A stretch of 64,000 bases of DNA from positions 22,522,120 to 22,586,119 of the forward strand of contig OZ023208.1 of the NCBI GenBank assembly GCA_963995525.1, in the 5' to 3' direction. Made by a program: the position numbers and the translations under genes. The notes beneath the pieces are model-generated. The model was not told the DNA's origin. It did not search any database and saw nothing but the letters and a program-made list of their open reading frames with translations. Source of the stretch: Escarpia spicata. Taxonomy: Eukaryota; Annelida; Polychaeta; Sabellida; Siboglinidae. Positions 35,621 to 49,500 of the stretch are shown in pieces; position 1 is the stretch's first letter; each line of letters opens with the position of its first letter.

Positions 35621-37372
35621 AAAGCATTGACAGTTAAATCCTATTATATTACCGTGTTCGAGAAAAAAATCTATGCTAGATTTGTTCATATGTTACTGTT
35701 AGTAAGCATAGTGTAATAAATACCAGCGTCACTTTCGAAGAAGCGTTTCCTGCATGTAAGAATGCTGATATGTTTCTTCTTGGATAAACAAAACCATGAT
35801 ATAACGCAAATGATTTTGAATAATTATAAACCCGTTTTAACGATTGCATCACCCGTCAACTTCAATACATGTGCTAGCCGGCGGTAGAGTTTAGCCAGGC
35901 GGGTATTCAGCCAGGCTACCGACTATCGCTTACGTGGGAGAATCTCAATATAAGACATTACTTTGCTGATAACAAGGTAAACTCATGGGTGGTGTCACTT
36001 GCCCTTCTAGTTCTATACATGGTTGGATGATGATGTAAACATGCCCGAGGTAAATAATTAATATTGTTGTCAATGTGAATGTTGTCGATTGGTGTCACGC
36101 TGGCCTATCTTATCTGCCAACATTTTAGTTTTTAAATTCAGGAGAATTTCAAGCTCAGCAGAAACCTCACACAGCATCTTCTTATTGGGACCTCAAACTG
36201 CACACGCCCTTGAGAGTTGAGCCCCACCAAAAACCTACAACTGCACCTAAATTTTGTGGCTAAAAGTCTACAATCTTAGACTTTGAGACTTTCTTCATAT
36301 CGGGGAGGATGGAAGTTTGACAACAAATCTGTGAGACTCCCAGAAAATCTGGCAGAGGTATCTGTTCATGGTTGGAGGTGTCACATCGAAAGAAGTGGGA
36401 GTGCGCTCAAATCCCTGCAGAATGGCCATGTGATTGGGTTTGATTGAATCAATATTTATAATATATGAGTTACTGAATTCTGAAGTACACCGAAGATGGC
36501 AGGTCAACAGCCATCTTGCATGTCTGTGTTTGTGACACACACTTCATTTGATGCAGAGGCCAAAAGCATCCTGATGACACAGCTGAAACCAAAGAAACAG
36601 CTTAATAATAGCACTCCATCCAACCTCGATCAGGGATTCGGGCCTAATGTACTTCTAAATGGTATCCGCAAAACCTTGTCAACATGTTCATTGAGCCATA
36701 CGAAGGCAGCTGTGCAGACATTGTATGGGCCCAGCATTGTGTGTTGTAATGTCATGGCGCTGGGATTTCCACAAAACGCACTGGAATATTGATATGTTCT
36801 GTGCATTTGACCCGACACAACGATGTATAATACTACACGTTCTACATCTGGCAGGCCGCAGCAATGACGACCTCTGACCTGTGTGCCACCTCCTCACTGG
36901 GACACATCTGGTGGTTCGTGTCGGATCTGTCATCTGCACAACCAGTTTGGTTTGAGATGACAATCAGCTTCCAACAAAGCAGCAGTTTATGGCCAGTGCT
37001 GTTTATGTGCTAACTTGCTGCAGCACTGGTTGCTGTGTGACAGCATGCACCTAATTAGGCCTGGCCCACCCATTTTGGCCCTGAGCATACCATTAGAGTG
37101 GAACTGTTCAGGTGATGTGGATTTTGCAGATGATGCAAGGTCAACTAGATGCAGTCCTGATACTGTCACATCCTCTTCTATGCATGGTTAGATGTGTGAC
37201 ACATATGCCCCTCTATTCATTGATGGAGGTGTTGCATGCCTGTCTAATAAAACGTGTGTGCATGGTTGAATGGTTCTTGTCAAGCTTGTGCCAACAAGCA
37301 CAGTGTAATGGAATATTTAATTTTAAAATTGTGATATTTTGAATTTGTTTTCTTATGACTTATGTTTAAGCT
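35621..37372. other. Divergent intergenic spacer PARS2/EIF2B2
   Basis: It should contain the EIF2B2 promoter and a non-coding first exon, because the EIF2B2 ATG exon is preceded by a splice acceptor. Several open frames of 60-98 codons on both strands at 36295-36963 (for example a minus-strand one with MNRYLCQIFWESH) are not recognised and change frame often. They may be a dead repeat. Confidence 0.5.
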
Positions 37373-37496
37373 ACTATGCGTTGTGTTTCAGTCACTCTGC
37401 TTTGTGTTTCAGTCACTCTGCCTGGTGTTTAAGTCATTATGCCTTGTATTTCAGTAACTTTGCCTAGTGTTTCAGTCATTCCGCCTTGTGTTTCAG
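37373..37496 (+). repeat. ~23-bp repeat copying the acceptor of the EIF2B2 start exon
   Basis: Five units of GTGTTTCAGTCACTCTGCCTT lead into TTGTGTTTCAG|TCACCATGCCG. They copy the acceptor plus about ten exon bases, with the ATG position replaced (CTCTG or TTATG). The array implies that the real exon starts at 37497, five bases before the ATG. Confidence 0.88.
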
Positions 37497-37501
37497 TCAC
37501 C

Positions 37502-40500
37502 ATGCCGTGTGGGGACATTGATTTAAATGAGCGGATAGATGCATTTATCAGAGACCTGAAACAAGGGTAAGGCCACAAAATGTTAACAAACCTCAAAACA
37601 GTTGTAATTAAGAAACCCATCAATTTGCATATTGATTAACGTAAGTTGTTAGGCTGTCTACTGAAGATGTTTATACGATCTATGTGTATGAGAAATTAAT
37701 ACAAGATACAATTGGTAATCAGAATATTTATATGTAGTAAGTATACGTTAAGGCTATTTTCAGTAGAACGTGTCTGTTTGCAGGACAATCGTAGGGTCTT
37801 TCAATATCGCCTACAAAACAGTGACGCTGTTGCGTCGACTCATTGCACAGTCTAAATGGCACACTGCAGAGTAAGTGAACTCAATGTTGTGTTTGTGATA
37901 GATAAGAATGGCGTTTTTGTGAGAGATAAGAACATTATGTTTGTAACAGATAAGAATATTGTGTTTGTAAGAGATAAGAATGTTGTGTTTGTGACAGATA
38001 AGAATGTTGTGTTTGTGAGAGATAATACTGTTGTGTTTGTGAAGGATAAGAATGCTGTGTTTGTGGCAGATAGGAACATTGTGTTTGTAAGAGAAAAAAT
38101 ATTGTGTTTGTGTGAGAGAATAACATTGTGTTTGTAAGAGAAAAGAACACTGTGAGAGATAAGAACAATGTGTATTTTTAATGATCTCTCTTTTTTAGTA
38201 ACTATATTTAAGTTAATGTTATATTTTTTACATATTTATTTCTTAATTAGCATTTCTTTTTATGTAATATACTATTATATACGTGTGCATGTATGTAAAG
38301 CGCCCGAGGGCAATTTTAATTGATTGGGCGCTATATAAGTACTTTTATTTATTTATTTATTTATTTTATGCAAGAGATAAAACACTGTTTGTGGGTGATA
38401 ATAATGTTATGTTTATGAGTGATAAGAACGATGTGTTTGTGAGTGATAAGAACACGGTGAGTGATAAGAACGTTATGTCTGTGACAAATAAGAACGTTAT
38501 GTCTGTGACAGATAAGAACATTATGTCTGTGATAGATAAGAACATTATGTCTGTGACAGATAAGAACGTTATGTCTGTGACAGATAAGAACATTGCATTT
38601 GTGAGAGATAAGAGAGTTGTGTTTTTCAGAGATACACTGTTTGTGGGTGATAATAATGTTATGTTTGTGACATATAAGAACGTTATGTCTGTGACAGATA
38701 AGAACATTATGTCTGTGATAGATAAGAACATTATGTCTGTGACAGATAAGAACGTTATATCTGTGACAGATAAGAACATTGCATTTGTGAGAGATAAGAG
38801 CATTGTGATAACAATGCTCTTATCAGAGATACACCGTTTGTGGGTGATAATAATGTTATGTTTGTGACATATAAGAACATTTTGTTTGTGAGAGATAAGA
38901 ACACGGTGAGTGATAAGAACATTATGTCTATGACAAATAAGAACGTTATGTCTGTGACAGATAAGAACATTATGTCTGTGATAGATAAGAACATTATGCC
39001 TGTGACAGATAAGAACGTTATGTCTGTGACAGATAAGAACATCGCATTTGTGAGAGATAAGAGCGTTGTGTTTTTCAGAGATAAGAACGTTGTATTTGTT
39101 AGAGACAAGAACATTGTGTTTGTGAGAGTTAACAATGTTTGTATGTCAAAGATAAGAACATTGCATTTATGACAGATAGCAACATTGTGTTTGCGACAGA
39201 TAAGAACATTGTGTTTATGAGAAATAAGAACACTGTGTATATGAGATAAGAACTTTTGTGAGACAAGAGTGTTGTGTTTGTGTGTGCCAGGGACCTGATG
39301 GTATTGTGTTTGTGTGTGCCAGGGACCTGATGGCATGTTTGTGTGTGCCGGGGACCTGATGGTGTTGTGTTTGTGTGTGCCAGGGACCTGATGGCGTTGG
39401 TCAAGGAGGAGGGGAGGCGTCTGATAGAGGCTGAACCGTCGGAGACTGCAGTTGGCAATATGGTCAGGAGAGGTACGTGGCAAACAGATGGGGGCAAACA
39501 GAATGTATACTCCTGTGATAATTGAATAGAACACTACTTGATTTTGTTACATACACACAAAGTTCACATAATTATTATAGTCAGACATTTCGTCAAATTT
39601 AAATTGCCCTGTAATTCTAAGATCCCCTTAAAACACCTAAAGGCATATATCCAGAGTGGGTCCAACTACCAAAAATCGATTACAATTATCCTGGAACAGA
39701 TTGATGATCTGGTTTCTTTGTTGTTATTATTTTTAGACATATTTCCCTCTCAAAAACTCAGTTTTTTGCTCTGGATATTTGAACCACATCCATCAGTCTT
39801 CTTCAGTAGACTGAAAACTCTAGGTGGGTCACATGACCATGTCATGTGATACCAGCTGGAGAAGGGCTAATGGTTATAAACCTTGGATGTTTAACATCAC
39901 GCAACCGAGAAGAAAGAAGGAGAACAGCAGTACACAGTCGTCCTTCCATGCAGTGCTGTTACTGGTGTAGTTCCCACAGCTGGGCCAGTTTTGGCCTCTC
40001 CCAGCTGCGGCAGGGTTGGCCTCCACAGCCGGGCCAGGGTTGGCACCCACATCCAGGCCAGGGTTGGCGCCTCCCAGTTGGACCATGTGGTTCTTGTAAT
40101 GTGTTGGCCGATCCCAATCGGGCCAGTGTTGGCCCCTCCCAGTCGGGCCAGTGTTGACCCCTCTCAGTCGAGCCACAGTTGGCCCCTACAGCTGGGCCAG
40201 GGTTGGCCCCCACAGCTGGGCCATGGTAGCACTCCAGGAGAATGTGAGAGTTAGTATCGGCTCTCATCTCAATTCACATTGTGTTTGCTTTTCCTTATCT
40301 ACATCACTTCTTTGATGCTTGTTCTTCAGTCTGACTCCCTGTCTACAAATGTCGCTCCCCCCCCCCCCCCCCCCCAGTGTAGTAAGTGATCCGTGCGTGT
40401 GTTTGGGAGTGCACTCTTAGGTAATAATAAATGTCTTGTTTGCTGCAGTTTTGAAGATTGTCAGAGAAGAATATGTCAGGTATGTCGGTGACTGTTTTGT

Positions 40501-43500
40501 CAGGTGTGTCAATGATTGATATGTCAAGTATGCCAATGATTGTTATGTCAGGTGTGTCAGTGATTTAAATGTCAGGTATGTCACTGATTGATATGTCAGG
40601 TGTGTCAGTGATTGTTTTGTCAGGTATGTCGATGATTGATATGTCAGGTATGTCAGTGATTGTTTTGTCAGGTGTGTCGATGATTGATATGTCAGGTGTG
40701 TCAGTGATTGTTATGTCAGGTGTGTCAGTGATTGTTATGTCAGTGATTGTTATGTCAGATGTGTCAGTGATTATTATGTCAGGTATGTCAGTAATTGTTA
40801 TGTCAGGTGTGTCAGTTATTGTTATGTCAGGTGTCAGTGATTGTTATGTCAGGTGTGTCAGTGATTGTTATGTCAGGTATGTCAGTGATTGTTATATCAG
40901 GTATGTCAGTGATTGTTATGTCAGATGTGTCAGTGATTGTTATGTCAGGTGTGTCAGTGATTGTTATGTCAGGTGTCAGTGATTGTTATGTCAGGTGTGT
41001 CAGTGATTGTTATGTCAGGTGTCAGTGATTGTTATATCAGGTGTGTCAGTGATTGTTATGTCAGGTGTCAGTGATTGTTGTGTCAGTGATTGTTATATCA
41101 GGTGTGTCAGTGATTGTTATGTCAGGTGTCAGTGATTGTTATGTCAGGTGTGTGAGTGATTGTTATGTCAGGTATGTCAGTGATTGTTATGTCAGGTGTG
41201 TCAGTGATTGTTATGTCAGGTATGTCAGTGATTGTTATGTCAGGTGTCAGTGATTGTTATGTCAGGTGTCAGTGATTGTTATATCAGGTGTGTCAGTGAT
41301 TGTTATATCAGGTGTGTCAGTGATTGTTATGTCAGGTGTGTGAGTGATTGTTATGTCAGGTGTCAGTGATTGTTATGTCAGGTGTGTCAGTGATTGTTAT
41401 GTCAGGTGTCAGTGATTGTTATATCAGGTGTGTCAGTGATTGTTATGTCAGGTATGTCAGTGATTGTTATATCAGGTGTGTCAGTGATTGTTATGTCAGG
41501 TGTCAGTGATTGTTATATCAGGTATGTCAGTGATTGTTATGTCAGGTGTCAGTGATTGTTATGTCAGGTGTGTCAGTGATTGTTATGTCAGGTGTGTCAG
41601 TGATTGTTATGTCAGGTGTCAGTGATTGTTATATCAGGTGTGTCAGTGATTGTTATGTCAGGTGTCAGTGATTGTTATGTCAGGTGTGTCAGTGATTGTT
41701 ATGTCAGGTATGTCAGTGATTGTTATATCAGGTGTGTCAGTGATTGTTATGTCAGGTGTCAGTGATTGTTATATCAGGTATGTCAGTGATTGTTATGTCA
41801 GGTGTCAGTGATTGTTATGTCAGGTGTGTCAGTGATTGTTATGTCAGGTGTCAGTGATTGTTATATCAGGTGTGTCAGTGATTGTTATGTCAGGTGTCAG
41901 TGATTGTTATGTCAGGTGTGTCAGTGATTGTTATGTCAGGTATGTCAGTGATTGTTATGTCAGATATGTCAGTGATTGTTATATCAGGTGTGTCAGTGAT
42001 TGTTATGTCAGGTGTCAGTGATTGTTATGTCAGGTGTGTCAGTGATTGTTATGTCAGGTGTCAGTGATTGTTATGTCAGGTATGTCAGTGATTGTTATGT
42101 CAGGTGTCAGTGATTGTTATGTCAGGTGTGTCAGTGATTGTTATGTCAGGTGTCAGTGATTGTTATGTCAGGTGTGTCAGTGATTGTTATGTCAGGTGTG
42201 TCAGTGATTGTTATGTCAGGTGTGTCAGTGATTGTTATGTCAGGTGTGTCAGTGATTGTTATGTCAGGTGTCAGTGATTGTTATGTCAGGTGTGTCAGTG
42301 ATTGTTATATCAGGTGTGTCAGTGATTGTTATGTCAGGTGTCAGTGATTGTTATGTCAGGTGTATCAGTGATTGTTATGTCAGATATGTCAGTGATTGTT
42401 ATGTCAGATATGTCAGTGATTGTTATATCAGGTGTGTCAGTGATTGTTATGTCAGGTGTCAGTGATTGTTATGTCAGGTATGTCAGTGATTGTTATGTCA
42501 GATATGTCAGTGATTGTTATATCAGGTGTGTCAGTGATTGTTATGTCAGGTGTGTCAGTGATTGTTATGTCAGGTGTCAGTGATTGTTATGTCAGGTATG
42601 TCAGTGATTGTTATGTCAGGTGTGTCAGTGATTGTTATGTCAGGTGTCAGTGATTGTTATGTCAGGTGTCAGTGATTGTTATGTCAGGTGTGTCAGTGAT
42701 TGTTATGTCAGGTGTGTCAGTGATTGTTATGTCAGGTGTCAGTGATTGTTATGTCAGGTGTGTCAGTGATTGTTATATCAGGTGTGTCAGTGAATGTTAT
42801 GTCAGGTGTCAGTGATTGTTATGTCAGGTGTGTCAGTGATTGTTATGTCAGATATGTCAGTGATTGTTATATCAGGTGTGTCAGTGATTGTTATGTCAGG
42901 TGTCAGTGATTGTTATGTCAGGTGTGTCAGTGATTGTTATGTCAGGTGTGTCAGTGATTGTTATGTCAGATATGTCAGTGATTGTTATATCAGGTGTGTC
43001 AGTGATTGTTATGTCAGGTGTCAGTGATTGTTATGTCAGGTGTGTCAGTGATTGTTATGTCAGGTGTCAGTGATTGTTATGTCAGGTATGTCAGTGATTG
43101 TTAGGTCAGGTGTCAGTGATTGTTATGTCAGGTGTGTCAGTGATTGTTATGTCAGGTGTCAGTGATTGTTATGTCAGGTGTGTCAGTGATTGTTATGTCA
43201 GGTGTGTCAGTGATTGTTATGTCAGGTGTCAGTGATTGTTATATCAGGTGTGTCAGTTATTGTTATGTCAGGTGTCAGTGATTGTTATGTCAGGTGTGTC
43301 AGTGATTGTTATGTCAGGTATGTCAGTGATTGTTATGTCAGATGTGTCAGTGATTGTTATGTCAGGTGTGTCAGTGATTGTTATGTCAGGTGTCAGTGAT
43401 TGTTATGTCAGGTGTGTCAGTGATTGTTATGTCAGGTGTCAGTGATTGTTATATCAGGTGTGTCAGTGAATGTTATGTCAGGTGTCAGTGATTGTTATGT

Positions 43501-46500
43501 CAGGTGTGTGAGTGATTGTTATGTCAGATATGTCAGTGATTGTTATGTCAGGTGTGTGAGTGATTGTTATGTCAGGTATGTCAGTGATTGTTATGTCAGG
43601 TGTGTCAGTGATTGTTATGTCAGGTGTCAGTGATTGTTATGTCAGGTGTCAGTGATTGTTATATCAGGTGTCAGTGATTGTTATATCAGGTGTCAGTGAT
43701 TGTTATGTCAGGTGTGTGAGTGATTGTTATGTCAGGTGTCAGTGATTGTTATGTCAGGTGTGTCAGTGATTGTTATGTCAGGTGTCAGTGATTGTTATAT
43801 CAGGTGTGTCAGTGATTGTTATGTCAGATATGTCAGTGATTGTTATATCAGGTGTGTCAGTGATTGTTATGTCAGGTGTGTGAGTGATTGTTATGTCAGG
43901 TGTCAGTGATTGTTATGTCAGGTGTGTCAGTGATTGTTATGTCAGGTGTCAGTGATTGTTATGTCAGGTATGTCAGTGATTGTTATGTCAGATATGTCAG
44001 TGATTGTTATATCAGGTGTGTCAGTGATTGTTATGTCAGGTGTGTCAGTGATTGTTATGTCAGGTGTCAGTGATTGTTATGTCAGGTATGTCAGTGATTG
44101 TTATGTCAGGTGTCAGTGATTGTTATGTCAGGTGTGTCAGTGATTGTTATGTCAGGTGTCAGTGATTGTTATGTCAGGTGTGTCAGTGATTGTTATGTCA
44201 GGTGTGTCAGTGATTGTTGTGTCAGGTGTGTCAGTGATTGTTGTGTCAGGTGTGTCAGTGATTGTTATGTCAGGTGTCAGTGATTGTTATGTCAGGTGTG
44301 TCAGTGATTGTTGTGTCAGGTGTGTCAGTGATTGTTATGTCAGGTGTGTCAGTTGTATTATGAATGATTTTTGTTTCAATCAGAATTATATCACTCATAA
44401 ATATTTGTTTTACATTTCTTCATTCAAACAATTTCTTTTTAACAAATCCAAAATTGTAATTATCTTGTAGAGATTTTTGCCTGCGCGCCACGCAAGTTCC
44501 ACCAGTACATGCGACATCCTTGTCATATGACATTATCATACACATATGATAGACCGTAGTTGCCCACATCTCGATTGATAATTGTTTTTATTTTCATATG
44601 CACATGACATCTTTTATGCGTCATATTCTTCAATTTACTTCCCTGTCTACTATTTTTGTTCCCTCTGCATCTACGATGTGGTTTTTTCAACACAAAAGAA
44701 TTCATCTGGATATGAAAAACAAAAACACTGATCAATCGAGATGAGGGCAACTACTATCTCACATGTGTATGATAAAATGTGCAGACGAAGCTTATGTGGC
44801 ATCCAGGCGAAAGTCTCTACAAGGTAATTAACATTTTGGATATGTGAAAAAGAAATTGTTTGAATAAAAATTAACTATCCTGAAGAATGTTCAGTAATGT
44901 AATAATTTTATGTTTTCTCATTGAACGATACCAGTGTTTGTGACCTGTTCTAAACCTATGCAGTTTCAATGATGTAACCAGTCATCTACATTCATTTATC
45001 TTCGACAGGGCAGCCTCTGGTAAGGCAGAAGAAGATGATCCAAAGGATTCTCTGCAGGTGATGTTTACAATTTTTGAAAAACAGACAAAATCTAAAAAGC
45101 AACAAGAAATGTCCTCATAAATCATTAGAACGATTCATTTGTTTCTAACACTGTGGAAATATCAATACTTAATATAATCACAAATAAAGGTGTTTTCTTA
45201 TTTGCAGAAACTGCTGATGGCTGAAGGAGAAACATACGATTTCAACAAATTCATGCCTAATTTGAAGGTTTGCTATTGCTTGAACAAGGACTCATTTTTT
45301 ACCTAATTATTCTAAATTGTGTGTATATATTTGGAAGCGCTCTGCAGGAGTGGTAGTTTAATGTGTGTGTCAGTGTTATCTTGTAAGCCGCTGACTGCCC
45401 TTGGTTTCGTTTTAACACTTTATGCTGTGTTTATGCTGTAACACTGTTTATGCAGTGACACTGGTTTATGTTGGACACTGGTTTATGTTGGACACTATTT
45501 TATTTTGTGACACTGGTTTATTCCATAATACTGGTTTGTGTCGTGACACTGGTTTATGTTGTGACACTGGTTTGTGTTGTGACACTGGTTTATGTTGCGC
45601 ACTGGTTTATGTCGTGACACTGGTTTATGTTGGACACTGGTTTATGTTGGACACTATTTTATTTTGTGACACTGGTTTATTCCATAACACTGGTTTATGT
45701 TGTGACACCGGTTTATGTCGTGACACTGGTTTAGTCGTAACACTGGTTTATGTTGTGACACTGGTTTATGTCATGACACTGGTTTATGTCATGACACTGG
45801 TTTTTATCAACTATTCCATCTTTTTGTTACAGGCAACAACAATTGAAGCCGTTAATGAGCTTATCACTGAACTGGAAACGAGGCAAGTCATTTGTTTGAT
45901 TTAATCTATTATAGTAAGTTTAATTAAAACAATTAGTTTCCTTTATCAACCAGGTGAGTACATCAGATCTTTTTCCTTATTACCAGACTCAAAATGTACT
46001 GGATTGGAAGCTTTGATCTGTGTGCTGTGGTTCTTGTAGTGCTCTTGGTGTGTTCTGTGGTTCTTGTAGTGCTCTTGGTGTGTTCTGTGGTTCTTGTAGT
46101 GCTCTTGATGTGTTCTGTGGCTCTTGTAGTGCTTTTGATGTGTTCTGTGGTTCTTGTAGTGCTCTTGATGTGTTCTGTGGTTCTTGTAGTGCTCCTGATG
46201 TGTTCTGTGGTTCTTGTAGTGCTCTTTATGTGTTCTGTGGTTCTTGTAGTGCTCTTGATGTGTTCTGTGGTTCTTGTAATGCTCTTGATGTGTTCTGTGG
46301 TTCTTGTAGTGCTCTTGATGTGTTCTGTGGTTCTTGTAGTGCTCTTGGTGTGTTCTGTGGTTCTTGTAGTGCTCTTGGTGTGTTCTGTGGTTCTTGTAGT
46401 GCTCTTGGTGTGTTCTGTGGTTCTTGTAGTGCTCTTGATGTGTTCTGTGGTTCTTGTAGTGCTCTTGGTGTGTTCTGTGGTTCTTGTAGTGCTCTTGGTG

Positions 46501-49500
46501 TGTTCTGTGGTTCTTGTAGTGCTCTTGGTGTGTTCTGTGGTTCTTGTAGTGCTCTTGATGTGTTCTGTGGTTCTTGTAATGCTCTTGATGTGTTCTGTGG
46601 TTCTTGTAGTGCTCTTGATGTGTTCTGTGGTTCTTGTAGTGCTCTTGGTGTGTTCTGTGGTTCTTGTAGTGCTCTTGGTGTGTTCTGTGGTTCTTGTAGT
46701 GCTCTTGATGTGTTCTGTGGCTCTTGTAGTGCTTTTGATGTGTTCTGTGGTTCTTGTAGTGCTCTTGATGTGTTCTGTGGTTCTTGTAGTGCTCCTGATG
46801 TGTTCTGTGGTTCTTGTAGTGCTCTTTATGTGTTCTGTGGTTCTTGTAGTGCTCTTGATGTGTTCTGTGGTTCTTGTAATGCTCTTGATGTGTTCTGTGG
46901 TTCTTGTAGTGCTCTTGATGTGTTCTGTGGTTCTTGTAGTGCTCTTGATGTGTTCTGTCATTCTTGGAGTGCTCTTGATGTGTTCTGTGGTTCTTGGAGT
47001 GCTCTTGATGTGTTCTGTGGTTTTTGTAGTGCTATTGATGTGTTATGTGGTTCTTGTAGTGCTCTTGATGTGTTCTGTGGTTCTTGTAGAGCTCTTGATG
47101 TGTTCTGTGGTTCTTGTAGTGCTCTTGATGTGTTCTGTGGTTCTTGTAGTGCTCTTGATGTGTTCTGTGGTTCTTGTAGTGCTCTTGATGTGTTCTGTGG
47201 TTCTTGTAGTGCTCTTGATGTGTTCTGTGGTTCTTGTAGTGCTCTTGGTGTGTTCTGTGGTTCTTGTATTGCTCTTGATGTGTTCTGTGGTTCTTGTAGT
47301 GCTCTTGATGTGTTCTGTGGTTCTTGTAATGCTCTTGATGTGTTCTGTGGTTCTTGTAGCGCTCTTGATGTGTTCTGTGGTTCTTGTAATGCTCTTGATG
47401 TGTTCTGTGGTTCTTGTAGTGCTCTTGGTGTGTTCTGTGGTTCTTGTAGTGCTCTTGATGTGTTCTGTGGTTCTTGTAGTGCTCCTGATGTGTTCTGTGG
47501 TTCTTGTAGTGCTCTTGATGTGTTCTGTGGTTCTTGTAGTGCTCTTGATGTGTTCTGTGGTTCTTGGAGTGCTCTTGATGTGTTCTGTGGTTCTTGTAGT
47601 GCTGACAACATCGCCGCCCAAGCTCTGGAGCACATCCACGCCAATGAAGTTGTCCTAACGGGGGGGGACATCTCCAAAACCATTGAAGCTTTTCTCAAGG
47701 TCAGTCTCTTTATTCCAAAGGCATCTAGTCGTTTATTTTACTTCAACCAAGCGTGTCTTCATTCTTGTATTGGTCTCTGACACTGTCAACAGTGCAAAGC
47801 TTTTTGCCAGCGCCAGGTGGTTTGTCACGAGAATAATATCTTCTGCAATAAGGCGCCACCTTTTATGAGATTGCATTTTAGTCCTTCACATAGTGAGTGA
47901 AGTCATCTGTTGTTGAAAAGTGGTCGGTGCGACATATTTTCAAAGACTTCAACAACTGTTCAATCTGTTTTGCCAAATTGTACCAACAGTGTAGATTGTC
48001 GATTACCATGATTAAAATATTGCTCTTTGCCACAAAATTAATTTAATGATCATGTTAGTGAAACACATTTTGAAAATACTCCTTACATTTTCTGTCAGAT
48101 TTTCTTTCAGGATGGATTGTCCTCAGAAGCGTAATATCTTAGTGAAATGGTGCCCTGACTACCGTTTCAGAGAGCAGCCAAGAAACGAAAGTTCCAAGTG
48201 ATCGTAGTTGAATGCGCACCACAATATCATGTAAGCAGATTTTCTGAGATTAGGTTACAAAATAGTCAGAAAAGATTAATTCAGTTATACAAGCAAATAT
48301 GTCAGTTTTCTGGAAAAAATCAATTTGATTTCTGGTATGGAGAGAGCTATATCTTTACACTTTCAAACATGTTCTGTTAAAATCGATTTGAGTATTTTTT
48401 TAACAGAGCAGATTATCTTGTAGATCTTTTGATAATTATTTAAAGATAATAGAATTATAACAATAGTTTGACTTAAAACAGCAATAAAATGCATGTAACT
48501 ATTGTATTCCAGGAACAATCTGAAAGTTTAGATGTGAATCCACGAAAGCAGCTGTTATCAAGGGCATTTATATTGCTATTATTCTCATGGTTATTATAAT
48601 ACAATTGATGCAGCAAGAGTGTGTGTTTTTATAATTTTGTAAGAACACTTTTCTTTCTGTTATATTCATATCAATCAAACGTTAAGAAAATTGTGGAGTA
48701 AAAAATCAAGACAAGATTTTTGGAGTGATTAAAATAATTGTTTACATCAATTATTTCAATGGTTTAAATAGAACAACTCTGGTTGTTTATGATGTAAACA
48801 GTAATTTAGCATCTGAGCAAATACATTGCTGCAGGTGAAAGAAAGGATGTTTTACCTGGCATGTTTCTCTGATTCTAGGGCCAAGAATTGGCTGTCGAGT
48901 TAGCGAAGGCTGAGATTGAGACGATTGTCATTACTGATTCAGCTGTCTTTGCAATGATGTCCCGCGTAAACAAAGTTATCATTGAGACACACACAGTGAT
49001 GGCCAATGGAGGGTAGGTGACCTTAGTCAATGGAGGGTAGGTGGCCTTGGACAATGGAGGGTAGGTGGCCTTGGACAGTGGAGGGTAGGTGGCCTTAGAC
49101 AATGGAGGGCAGGGTTGGCACGTTTTTCCCACCCTGGTAAATACTGGGTGGTAAATACCAGTAAAACCCGCCCTGGGAAAAAAACCAAATATTGGTAAAA
49201 ACCGGGATAACTGGGAAAAACTCTTAAAAGGATTATATTTGAAGCTCCATTGCAATAAAAGTTATTGTACCATCACCAGAATGAATTAATATATATTGTA
49301 TATATTCCACCAAACAGCCCCAGACATGGATGTCACACATGATGGTAACTGACCGGTGCTTCAAGAAAAAAATGCCTGACAGAATGTGTACGTCTAGTCT
49401 GGTCTACTGATACTGGGGTACATGGGTTCCCAGTAGAGGATCCCTGCATACCACTATTTCAAACATTAAGTTGCAGCTGATTTTGTGCTCATAGAGACAA

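Noticed and set aside
36020..36060. ATGCCCGAG followed by GTAAAT as an alternative EIF2B2 coding first exon
   Set aside because: Joining it to the acceptor at 37497 shifts the frame and meets a stop.
36295..36963. Uncharacterised open frames between PARS2 and EIF2B2
   Set aside because: Short, broken across frames, no recognised domain and no splice-consistent continuation. Mentioned only as part of the spacer.
40480..44352. Possible CRISPR-like array
   Set aside because: Direct 22/24-bp repeats without unique spacers in a eukaryotic intron; it is a minisatellite grown from a donor site.
45963..46961. Minus-strand frame of TRTTEHIKS repeats (332 codons)
   Set aside because: Antisense of the EIF2B2 exon 8 acceptor array; low-complexity product of a 30-bp unit.
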